From Tenebrio molitor (lineage: Eukaryota > Arthropoda > Insecta > Coleoptera > Tenebrionidae), in contig NC_091051.1 in NCBI RefSeq assembly GCF_963966145.1, positions 16,430,001 through 16,494,000 on the forward strand: DNA of 64,000 nt, in the 5' to 3' direction. A program made the position numbers and the translations under genes. How positions within the stretch are numbered: the stretch's first letter is position 1; each line of letters opens with the position of its first letter. Below the pieces are notes generated by a model. The model ran no database searches, was not told where the DNA came from, and saw only the letters and a program-made list of their open reading frames with translations. Below are positions 11,600-22,800 of this stretch, one piece after another.

Positions 11600-13150
11600 G
11601 CAAGAAAGAGACGGCATGCCGAAAGTAAGGAAAGAAAGCAGCAAGAGAGAAAGAGAAAAGGGTAGGACATCTGAAGGCACGAAGCCATTCAGAAAGAGTT
11701 CCAGAACGGGAAGATCCCCAAGTAGGAGCGAAAAAGGGAATAAAAGCAAGCACATGGATAAGGAAATGAAAACTTGCAAACCATGATTAGAAAAATAAGA
11801 GAGCATACGGCGAGAATAAGAGAGGAGAACAAAGTACTAAGAAAAGAATTAGCGGCAGTGAGAGAGGAAAAGGGGCAGCTAAGGAAAGAATTAGCGGCAG
11901 TGAGAAAGGAGATGAGAGGAAGAGAAGAAAAATGTCAGGCGGAGGAGGCAGATTAGATAAAAAGGATGAAAATTATAGGGGAAAAGATGGAACAAAGAGA
12001 AAAGAAGGAGAGGAAGAATAATGTTATAATAACCGGAATAGAGGGAATAAGAGGAAATATAGAGAGGGGGAGAAGAATAGCTAGAAGGGGAGATAGGGGT
12101 GTAAGTGAACGTAAAGGAAGCATTTAAAATAAATAAAGATAAAATGATGCTCGCAAAAATAGAAAGTTGGGAGCAGAAGAAAATTATTATGCTAAATAAG
12201 AGTTAGTTGAAGGATGACGATTTGACAAACGAAGAAAAGAAAACACAAAAGAAGTTAAGAGAGGTGGCTAAAGAAGAGGGAGATAGAGAAAAAGGATAAA
12301 AATAGGATACAGGAAGATACAGACAAACGGGGAATGGTTTATATGGGATGAGAGATAGAGAAACTGAAGAAACATTTTTAGAACAAGGAGAGAAGAGGAG
12401 AAGACGAACCGGCGAGGAAAGGTATGAAGAAAAGGTGAATAAAAAGGTAAATGGACAAAGAAAACAGAAACCGGAAAAGAAGCACAAAGGAGAAAGTCGC
12501 TACCGAAAGAGTACAAATGGCAAGGTCAAGGGGCAAAAAGAGAAAAGAAAAAGGGAAGAGCTACCGGGGGAATAATAACAGGAGTGAAACTGGGGATTAA
12601 AGAAAAGCAACAAGAACAGGGAGAAGAAGAAGGATGCATGGAAAGAAAAGTTCATATAGGCAATAAATGGTGGAAAATAATAACAATATACAGTAAAGAA
12701 ATGAAGACAACAACACGTGTCGAAGAAAACAGGGAAGGTCGTATACTCTCGGGAGAAGACTTCAACGGGAGAATAGGAGAAAGAGAAGCAAGAAATTGAG
12801 AAGAGGAGAGAGGGATGGGAAAAGAAAATCCAAAGACAAGGTGGAAAATGCAGAAGAGACTGAGGGATCGAAGAAAATGGATGGGAGGTATTGAACGGGA
12901 ACTAACAAGGAGACGAAGAAAGGGAATAGACCTACATAGGTAGCAGGGGGGAAACAGTGATAGATTACGGGATAGTGAACGAAGAAGCATGGGAAAGAGT
13001 AGAAGAATTCAAAATAGGAGAGAGAGCAGAGTCGCACCATCTCGAAATAGCTTTGAGGAAGCGAAGGGGAGGGAAAGAACAGAGAAGGAAAGGGGTGGGA
13101 AATAGGAATAAAACTGTTTATTTTTATTTTTTTGGAATTGCTGTTTTATA
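11600..13150 (+). pseudogene. Decayed LINE: coiled-coil ORF1-like stretch and endonuclease remnant
   Basis: Extremely purine-rich on the + strand. The frame at 11774-11956 encodes a charged coiled coil with a duplicated RKELAAVR unit. Further on, broken frames give a GEDFNGRIGE segment near 12755-12790, matching the GDFNARIG-type motif of LINE apurinic endonucleases, and IDYGIVNEEAW...GERAESHHL near 12958-13050, matching the SDH-type C-terminal motif. Many stops and frame changes show it is dead. No reverse transcriptase follows. A related copy with a better DRVESEHLPLE motif lies at 59395-60460. The clade cannot be assigned without the RT. Confidence 0.7.
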
Positions 13151-13207
13151 TTTAAAGAAAATGTAACCAGGAATTGGAAAGCCCGTAGGGCAAAATAAAG
13201 CATTCTA

Positions 13208-13575
13208 TCTTGTAAGAGTTAACTTGGTTAATTAGATAATGCTCAGTTTAATCCAACAAGAATCGTTTGTTAAACTACGAATTTTTTAAATATGAACTAC
13301 GAATAATTTTTATCAAATCAGAATGCGCGTTCCTGCTTTGTTCGTTAATAATTAACGACTAGTTCACATGAAATTTTTATGTCACTTGAAGACTCATAAC
13401 TAACTTAATCGCCACAACTTGACCTCTACCCAACCAGTCTGATATTCTGACCCCAGTAGGTGTAACTCATTCGAGGTCTACCACCGTAAAATACTTGATG
13501 CAGTAAAATTTTAATTCGTAGACTCAAGATTTATCTCGATATGTTCAGTGTCTCCGAAGTGATCTATACATTACC
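13208..13575 (+). promoter_or_regulatory. Upstream region of the decoy receptor
   Basis: This stretch separates the LINE relic from the receptor start codon. An arthropod initiator-like TCAGT lies at 13545-13549, 27 bp before the ATG at 13576. I see no clear TATA box. 13208-13278 is a dispersed GGTTAA-type repeat also found at 2893-2960. A further upstream non-coding exon is possible. Confidence 0.3.
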
Positions 13576-16462
13576 ATGCTTTTTACATATTCCACAATAA
13601 TTGCATCAGTGTTGACACTTGTGCAGAGTAGAGTGTGCAAATCACTAGATATAAGAAACGGTCCTGAACACATGTCAGAATTTCGCGATTGCCGAGTTAT
13701 TGAAGGCAACTTACGGATAGTCCTGATGGAACTAACCGAAGATGTTACAGATTATTATCAACGAGGCTTTTCGGAGTTGTACGAAATCACTGATTACTTA
13801 ATAATTTTTAGAGTGATGCATTTGACATCACTGGACCTAATATTTCCAAATCTTACTTCCATCAAGGGAAGAGATTTATTTTTTGGATACGCTCTGGTGT
13901 TGTACGATTTACCCCATCTTGAAGAGGTACGTTGAACACTAACTGGCATGAGAGAAAGTTCAAACCTGGCTTCGTTAGTAAAAATTAGGTAAATAAATCC
14001 TAGTGATGATAATTTTCATAGATCGGTCTAAATAATCTACGCCACATAGAGAACGGAAGTGTGAAAATCGACAAGTGTCCAAATGTTTGTTACGTGGACA
14101 CTGTGAATTGGGAAGCTATTGGCGTTTCAAGTCTTAATTATACCAAATCAAATATTTCGTCGCCGTGTGACGACGAGTTCTGCCTCAACGAGTGCGGTGG
14201 TTAGTATTTTCATACAAATTGTGTTAAATAAGTTAAGGTAATGAGTATTCTTCTAATAATTTCAGGGCATTGTTGGAACAATTTTCGTTGTCAAAATATA
14301 ACCAGGAGCCAATGCGATCCGTCATGTATAGGCTGCACAAAACCCCACTCGTCCAGTCATTGTAACTTATGCAAGTACTTTAACAACAGTAACACTTGCG
14401 TTAAGAAGTGTCCGCCCTCAAAGTAATTTTAGTTAAAATTTTAGACGCTTGTTGACCTGTTATTTTCAGAGTGACAGACAACTACTCAAACCAGTGCCTA
14501 GAAGTAAAAGACTGCACTAATAAAAATGGAAGTTGGACAGTTTTCAACAACACATGTGTTCCGAGCTGCGATTCAGGTTCCAAAAGGAACGCACAAGGAA
14601 TTTGCGTATTTTCCACCACAAAACTGTGTCAGGGGTTGAAGATTAATAGTTTGAATGATTTAACGCACATGGTGGGGTGCACTCACATCAACGGCTCTTT
14701 AGAGATCGCCACATCGGGATGTTACTTCGATCCGCAACAATTCGAAGAATCGTTAGGAATGATCATCAGTATTTCGGAATATCTAAAAATTGTCAGATCG
14801 AACGCGGTTATTTCGTTGGATTTTTTCAAAAGTCTGAGAGTTATCCAAGGTGAGAAACTGTGGAGCAACTATTATGCGTTTTTTGTGGTACAAAATCCAA
14901 ATCTTCAAAGATTTTGGAATTTTAAAGACAACTTCACTTTAACAATCGAAGAAGGTGAAATGATTATTCAAGATAATCCGTATTTGTGTTCAGTCGAGAT
15001 CGACAAATTAACTAACCGGACAAGATTTGGTAACAAGGCAAGACCCAAATCCATGATTCAGGCACATAACAATGGTTATCAGACACCTTGCAACGTCACA
15101 AGTTTGGACATTATCGTTGAAGAAGTCACTTCGTACAGTATAATACTCTCGTGGACTGTTACCGATGAAGAAAACATTGTCGGTTTCACGATTTTTTACA
15201 TCCAAGTTAGTGAAATAAGAGAGAATGCCACAATACTAGAAGTTAAAGATGGTTGTGAAGGTGAAGGATGGAGCAGCGTGTTTACGTACAACAACACTGT
15301 GGAACTTTTCGATCTATTTGCATATTCTCAATATGCTTATTACATTAAAACATACTTGAGGTCGCTTGAGAATGAAGAAACATCTTTGCATTTTTTTGAA
15401 ACTGCTGCAGATGCACCGTCTGGACCCAGAAATTTCGAAGCAATACCCATAAACGACACGTCTATTGTTCTGCGATGGAAACCTCCAAACAGTCTCAGCG
15501 GAGAATTAAGCTACTACAGCTTAGCAATATTCACGCTGGAAGATGATTTAGCTATGATAGAACAAAGAAACTATTGCATTTACCCTCACAAGGAGAGCTG
15601 CGCTTGTAATCCCGTTAAACTGACTGAGACTGTTTCGGTGTTTGTCAAAGACGAAGTATGTATTGGAGAAATGCCATTTTGTAAAAGAACTGTCTACAAC
15701 ACTGTAAACGATGCTAGTCCATTTAGGATTAGTAAAAGGTCGATCGAGTCAGATACAACTGAGAGGGAGATTAGTATTCCAGGGAAAACTACAGAGTACC
15801 TAATTGACAATCTATCACAATTCACCATGTATGCATTTTTTTTGAAAGCGTGTAACAATCAAACTGACAGCGAACTGTGTAGTGCCGCTGAAATGGTAAG
15901 CGCAAGAACTTCAAAAAATGAACAAGCAGACGTGGTTACATCTGTGGTTGTCAGAGTGGAAGATAAAGACGTAGTAGTGGTTTGGACTGAACCTGAAGAT
16001 CCCAGTTCATTGGTGGTGGCCTATCACGTCGAATACAAAAGGCAAGAAGTGAAGGATTCCGTGTTGAAATGTGTCACAAGCGAAGAGTACCAGTTTAAAG
16101 GGTTTGAATACCAAATTTTGGGACTAGATCCAGGTACCTACGCTTTAAGAGTACAAGCTGTTTCTCTGGCTGGTCCTGGTGAGATGACCAAATGGGAGAA
16201 ATTTGAAATAGTACCACCTCCAAGTACTCAGATCTATTGGGTATATGGATTTTTGACCTTGTTTATTGTACTCATTGTAACACTTTTGATACGATGTCGT
16301 TACAAAGAAGTACATGATGCGGTAGACACTGATGGTTTGATAAGTCAGATGCATCGAGATGACCCCGTAGTAGAGGAAGAAGAGTGGAAACTGGACGAGG
16401 AGACTGTTGAGATTGTTCGAGAGCTAAATCGAAATTCGCTGGGAATAGTGTATCGTCGGTAA
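13576..16462 (+). CDS. Kinase-less insulin-receptor paralogue (probable membrane decoy receptor)
   Basis: Exons 13576-13926, 14022-14199, 14266-14422 and 14470-16462 join in phase to 892 residues. The ATG opens a signal peptide (hydrophobic to about VQS), followed by L1 (VCKSLDIRN), a furin-like cysteine-rich region, L2 and fibronectin-III domains. A dibasic ISKR precedes the presumed beta part. A membrane helix lies near residues 817-838 (about 16230-16300). The cytoplasmic tail is about 55 residues, keeps the EEEWKLDEE...EIVREL segment that leads into kinases, then degrades in the ATP loop (NRNSLGIV instead of GQGTFGMV) and stops at 16460-16462. It has no NPXY, ATP lysine or catalytic loop. 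By family knowledge it should bind insulin-like peptides without signalling. Kinase-less receptors are known in insects (Drosophila SDR; DR2 in Holometabola); DR2 orthology is inference. AATAAA lies at 16610-16615. Confidence 0.9.
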
Positions 16463-16635
16463 ACTGGAATGCTGATTTATAAAAATGTTGTTTAAAAAAT
16501 ATACGAAAAGACATTCTTTATTTATAAACCTGCCAACTTTCAAGGGTTTTGCCAAAATAAGTATGAAGATAATTTCTGGAGTAGGGAACAGAAAATGACG
16601 GTTGAAAACAATAAAAATGATGTTTTCTGTTTTTG
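16463..16635. other. Overlapping 3' ends of two convergent genes
   Basis: Only 173 bp separate the stop of the decoy receptor (+) from the stop of the distal Rh exon (-). The + strand AATAAA at 16610-16615 and the - strand AATAAA at 16517-16522 lie past each other. If both are used, the two 3' UTRs overlap by roughly 100 bp or more. Confidence 0.6.
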
Positions 16636-16832
16636 TTAGCTGCAAACATCTGTAATGTTTGTTCCGTTCGTGTTCGTATCTGTCGGTTCAAAACTAGGAT
16701 TGTCGAAGTGACATTTGGTGGAAGTGTCCTTGTTGGTGGGTGTGATGTGTTCGGGCAGAGTCCAGGAGATGGCGTCGTCGTAAAAGTTTTCGCTGGAAAT
16801 TGCACCGAGATTTAATAATCTCAGTAGACACC
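16636..16832 (-). CDS. Rh50: Distal alternative last exon of the Rh transporter (7b)
   Basis: The acceptor TTCTAATTGTAG precedes GGTGTC. Joined to the G that ends the exon at 21883, it reads G-CLLRLLNLGAISSENFYDD and continues through AISWTLPEH to DVCS-stop at 16636-16638. The LRL...FYDD...W.LPE pattern parallels the proximal exon (LEF...FDDELAWRLPD), so it is a paralogous or alternative C-terminus rather than an unrelated frame. Its length (197 nt) has the same phase as the proximal exon (170 nt). The tail is rich in Thr and Asn. A - strand AATAAA lies at 16517-16522. Confidence 0.8.
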
Positions 16833-19800
16833 CTACAATTAGAAAATAATCTTATGAATTCTGGTTATTAAAAAAGTTAAAAAATGTTATAAACAAATAG
16901 CATTATATTATTTGATATTTTGGGTTTGGTAAGCGTGTCACAATTAAAAAATACTGCAGCCGTTCATTCAAAGTTAAATTATGTACAGGGTTATTCTAAA
17001 TGATTGTAGTCGAAGTAGGCCATGCTCATGTTATTACATTTTTGCCGCTTTCATGTGAACTGTCAGTTTTGTCGCTGTCACTGTCATTTTTTAGGTGAAA
17101 AGTGCGGTGATGAGATTTTTATTTATTTTTGTTAAATTAACGATTGAGTTGTTTTGCACATAATTTAACTCCCGTGTGTGAACGGTGTGTACTATTGGGA
17201 GCACGTAATTTCGGGCAGACTTGAAATTTGACTGATATAAAATGTGAAATAGGCTTTAGGTGCTAGACGTATTAATAACCTAATCTTAATATCAACAATT
17301 GTCTCATATCATTTTGCAAATTGCATTCATCAATTCTGAAAAGCTGCAAATTGCTTAGATGTGATTTTCTGAGAACTAAACCGTCTTTTTTATTAAACTT
17401 TGGAAATCAATAACTAAAATGTAAAATAATTGTGCATAATTGTGACAGTTTATTTTGAAGTTCCGTCAAAATTAATTATTATGACATGACATTTATGACA
17501 ATAAAGCTTAGACTACATTGGGTTTTTTTAAATGACATGTAAATTACTGCCCGAAATTCCATGCTCGCCATAGTACTCACTTATTCACATCATTTTGATG
17601 TTTTTAATGTGGAGCGGCAACCATAAATTTTACATTCAGTTTTCACGCCTACTTCGACTACAATCATTTAGAATAACTCTGTGTATACTATACAGTGTGG
17701 AATAAAATGATTTACATCTAGTTACCTTTGGAATTTTTGCACATGTAAATTTTCCTGTACCGCTCTACTTTTTTTTTTGAAGGGCCGAACTATTAGTTCT
17801 GTCAATAAATGTCATCAATCGAATTGACAATTGTTACAATTTACTAAATTGAATTAACAAACGTTGGTGGCCACTTTCAACACTAGCTGTGACTTGCTTT
17901 TGTTAGCTCCTTTTTAATTTCAATCTCTACTTTGCATTTATATCATCCCTTCGCAATAAATCACATTTGGAATTTTAGAATATTTTGAGATTAGGCTTTT
18001 TTTTTGTAGAGCGGCATTTCGTATTTTTACAAGGGTAATGCAAAGGTAACTAGATGTAAATCATTTTATTCCACACTGTACTTAATTCATTATAAATGTG
18101 TATCTTAGGCGACTATGGAAAGCTGATTTCAGTTTGGCAGTTATGGTGGCCAACCATTCTTTCAAAACTTCATAAGTGAAAGTTGTGTTCTTTGTGAGTT
18201 TTCTGCTGATTTCAAAATACGTGACACTCTAAAACAATATTTTTCATACTAACGAAAGGCTGATTTAACTGCACGAGAATTTGAAGCAATTTTTCGTTGC
18301 CACAATGAGTTTCTGAAGGATTCTAACGATTCAGCATTCATTATTATCAACTACAGACTATACAGACTATAAACAAATTTTGAGCAAAAGCGTATCATTA
18401 GGAGGTTAGAAGCGGGGGCCAGTCGCTCGGGTTCGTGTCATTACTGTCATTTGTCAACGGCTAGTAACTTTTCTGGTGAAAAATCTAAAGAAATCACACT
18501 TCCACTGCCTGTAACCGTTTCTCTGTTGACCAGAGTCAAACAGCAAACCGAAAAATATTTAAAAAATTGTGATTGTACAGGAGGTTTTTGAAGCATGTAT
18601 ACATGTGACGTTGTGTAGAAGTCAATTAACAACAAATTTTTAAAATAAAAACCTTTGCTTTCGATATAAAAAAATAACTTAAAAATTGTTGGAAATGTAC
18701 ACTTCTATTAAAAAAAAAAGCATACACGTATTAAGGGCTACTGTAAATGGGACAATTAATTTAATCGTTTCCAAGAAAACGTATTTCTGACATTTTGTAT
18801 GTCAAATGTGTGAAAATTGCTTTTATAAACTCTATAAATCTTTAAATTTTTCTATAAATTTATGAATAAAAGTTTGAGTTGTGTTTGTAGTAAGTATGTA
18901 TTTGGTAATGCTTGCCTAAAATAAGGCAAAAAATTTACACACTTTAAAATCTCTGAAAAATACATCGATAAAATCCAGCTATCAGCAGATGTTTAGTTTC
19001 AGGTTTCTAAGTAACAACAATTAAAAGATAGGTTTATAATATGACAATTTAGCCAAAATTGGGTTCACTACTTGTACGCTTTTTTTCTGAATAGAACTGT
19101 ACCTACAGTACGCTACTGAGTTAATAACTACTGTGAATAGGGGTGGGGTGAAAAGGTTAATTTATCCCCACCATTTCAGATAGTGGGGCGTATTCTGTAA
19201 AGGCCCATTCACAATGGCGTTAACGTTACGTCGATGTTAAAACGTTAATGTTAACGTTAGATCTAGAAATTCAAAATTACATGTATTTCAGTGTAGACCG
19301 TTCACAATGGCATGGCGTTATGATAAAAGTTAATGTTAGATGATATTGTTAGCGTTAACGTTAGACCCAGAAATGTTCTGGATTCTTAACGTTACATTCT
19401 AACATTAGCCAACGGAAATAATAATAAAAAAAAATACTAAAATACATGTAATTAGATCTAACGTTAACATTAACGTTTTAACATCGACGTAACGTTAACG
19501 TCATTGTGAAAGGGCTGTAACTGCTCCGCTAAATTTTAAAGGCAATTAAATTAAGTTGTCATAGCAATGACTAATCAGGGCTTGAAATTTTAAATTTTAA
19601 AAGACCCTTTAAAAATTATAGAATACGCCCCATTATGTAGTTAAAAAAAGATTTGCTGAACGTTTTCGAGCTCCCCAACAGCTCAAAATTATTTTGTGAC
19701 TACATGTATTTCAAGAACACTGTATTCTCAAAGTAATTAACTTAATTTGGGATCAGTCGCAGTGCTGTACAGGACGCAGTTTGTGTAATTACGTTGCTCT

Positions 19801-22800
19801 GTTGAAGCATTCACAAGAACGCTGTTTTCAAAGATGTTATAAACTACAGCTTACCACTATCGTCCATTAAATAAATAGTAAAATTGTCAGAGTTACCTCT
19901 GAGTACTTTCTACTTTATGGGACATGCAGCTTTGATCTAAATTTGACCTCTGAGGTGACAAGCAACCATATTTTATGGTACATTAGAGAATTACGGAAAT
20001 CACATCTATAGATTTTAATTTGGTGTAAGTGCACTTTGTATAAAAAATATTTGGGATTTCATGTTTACACAATCTTATTTCATTTGACATTTTTGATATT
20101 TGACACGCTTTGATGGCGGCAACCTCGATTAGAATGTCTCCGAAACATAGCTTACGCAATTTTGTAAAATTTACACAAGGGGGTGAACAAATAGTAAAAC
20201 CAACAGGTATAATTGAAATTTTTTAATAAACAATTGTCAAAACGTTGTCATGTTGGTATGAGCGAAACAGTGATTTTCATGTCAACATTTTTTAAATGTA
20301 ACTGAGCCTGCGCCCTGACGAGCGAGAGTTTATTTCAAATTCGAAAAAGATTACTGCTGATTTCTCATTAAATTTGTTTTGAAAATGAATTCGCGGAAAA
20401 AAGGTACGGAAAGTGAAGTGAACATAATCTCAACTATGATTTGGTGTCAAATTATTATACAGCTGGTCCACATGCGCACATTTTAAGGTGGTACAGAGTG
20501 TTTTTTTACTTAATTTTGACATTGACAAGTGTTTATAAAAAATTTTTCACTATATACAGGATTTCACGAGTGATAATGAGCCCGACGGAATAGAAAATGC
20601 AATCCACAATACACTTGCACAATTGACTTGGATATATTTGTTTTTTTATTTAAAAAATATAAAACATAGTTACCTGTGCAATTTCCTAAATTTTGACATA
20701 AATTCCGTTTGCTTGGTTAAATAAAATTGTAAAAGAACGAAGAGTTTTTGGGAAAATGTTAATTGTCTGCATTTACTATTGGGAGCATGGAATTTCGGGG
20801 AGAAATTTAATTGTCATTTAAAAAAACCCAATGCTTTATTGTCATGAATGTCATAATTAATTTTGACTGAATTTCAAAATAAACTTGTCACAATTATTTT
20901 ACATTTTAGTTATTTTTTTCCAAAGTTTAATAAAAGACTGTTCAGTTTTCGGAAAAAAACATCTAAGCACTTACAACTTTTCACAATTGATGAACGCAAT
21001 TTGTCAAAATGATAATGGATATTAAAATGAGGTTATTAATACGTCTAGCACCTAAAGCCTATTTCACATCTTATATCAGTCAAATTTCAAGTCTGCCTGT
21101 GCTCCCAATAGTACGTGCAACGGCAGAAACATTTTTATTATTCGTCATAAATCAAGATCATGCCTGTTTTCTCACCGTTCGAATACATTTTAATCGTCTT
21201 ATTTTAACTTTTTTGTAAATGTCAAATGTGACAAATAAAATTATTGGAAGCTAAGCCATCATGGATTCATAATTTTATTAATGAAAATAGCCACGTTAAC
21301 TTTGGAAATGTATTGTGGGTTGCATTTTCAATTCCGCCGTGCTCATTATCACTCCTGAAATACCCTGTATAAATATTAATAGCTTTTCCAATGGATGAAA
21401 GAAATCGTTGTGTGTGTGTTTTTAATAAGAAAATTGATTCTTTTCTTTTTTAATAAGCGCAATTGCCTTTTGATTTCCAGCCCCAGATTGGACAGACTTT
21501 GCTCGACCACTATAATTCCGTGTGTTAGCTAAATAGGTATAATTGACTCGTATTTACATAACGTGGGGGAAAGTAAATTGTAGGGTGTGGGTGCTGTACA
21601 TGTACAGTTATCGCCGCTTTGGTGGCCATTGCTAGTCTAAATCTAGAGCAGTGAGACGTGGCATTATTTACTGAACAATACCCTTTTGTAAGAACTGTAG
21701 TCACTCTTAATCAGCGGTTTAAAAGTGAACAACGGAACATCACTTATCTCATTGTCTGGCAGTCGCCACGCCAGCTCGTCGTCAAAGAGTTTTTCTTTTA
21801 ACGGCAAAGAAAACTCCAGCATTACAATCAGACCTAAACAATTAACAGTAACCCAGAGCGAGTTTCGTATTGCGACTCCCACCTGTGAGTATCCCGGACA
21901 CGATGGCCAAAACGACGGTTACAACGAGTGCCAGGATCTGGTATCCGGCTTGCTCCCCGGCGGTCCTTCCCAGGCCCGGCTTGAGGAAATTGTACTCGGC
22001 CGTGGCGGTCATGTTGGCATCGGCCCTGGCGGGGTATATCTCGTAGAGGGTTTTGCAATAAATCGATTCCGAAGCTATTCCAGCCATAAATGCCCCAATT
22101 AAACCCGCTAATACCCCAGGAATGCCGTGAAGGTTATGAACACCGCAAGTATCTCGAATTCCTAAGTTCGCACTCAACCAGGGCTGAAATTTCATAGTTT
22201 AGTCGGGGATCCGCTCTGCAATTATTAACTCACTGTCAGCTTGGTGTAGCCGGCGACGGATATCAAGCCCGCAGCCGCCCCCACGAGCACCGCTCCGTAG
22301 GGTTGCAGCATCAAGTTGGCGCTGGTACCCACGGCGACGCCCCCGGCGAGGGTGGAATTTTGGATGTGCACCATGTCGAATTTATGGTGCTCGCTTAAAA
22401 TTAATGAGACGGCAAAAGTCGTGACGCAACATGCCGCTAGAGATAAATATGTGTTAATAACGGCTCTTTGTTGGCCGTCTCCGGTTGCTTCGATTGCGTT
22501 GAAGCTGGGCCAGAACAACCACAAGAATATTGTTCCTGAGAAAGACAATTATCGTGGGAGATGTTTTTTGACGGAACGAGTTTACCGATCATTGCGAAGA
22601 TGTCGGACGTGTATCTTGCCTCTTCTAATGAATTCTCGATCTGTTTTCCTTTCCTCAACTCGATGATGTAGCTCACTGCCAAACCGAAATATGCACCGAA
22701 GGCATGGACAAACATGGATCCTCCTGCGTCAGCTACCTAAAATCAGTCGAGGAAATAAGTAAAACATGCACCAGATACTCTGATACGATTTCAGACAAAA

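Noticed and set aside
16518..16815. 95-codon - and 60-codon + frames near the distal Rh exon
   Set aside because: The frame that splices in phase to the Rh core and matches the Rh C-terminal pattern is a different one, ending at 16636.
21842..22102. + strand and second - frame readings across the Rh exon at 21883-22183
   Set aside because: The - frame containing DTCGVHNLHG with matching splice phases is the only one with family motifs.
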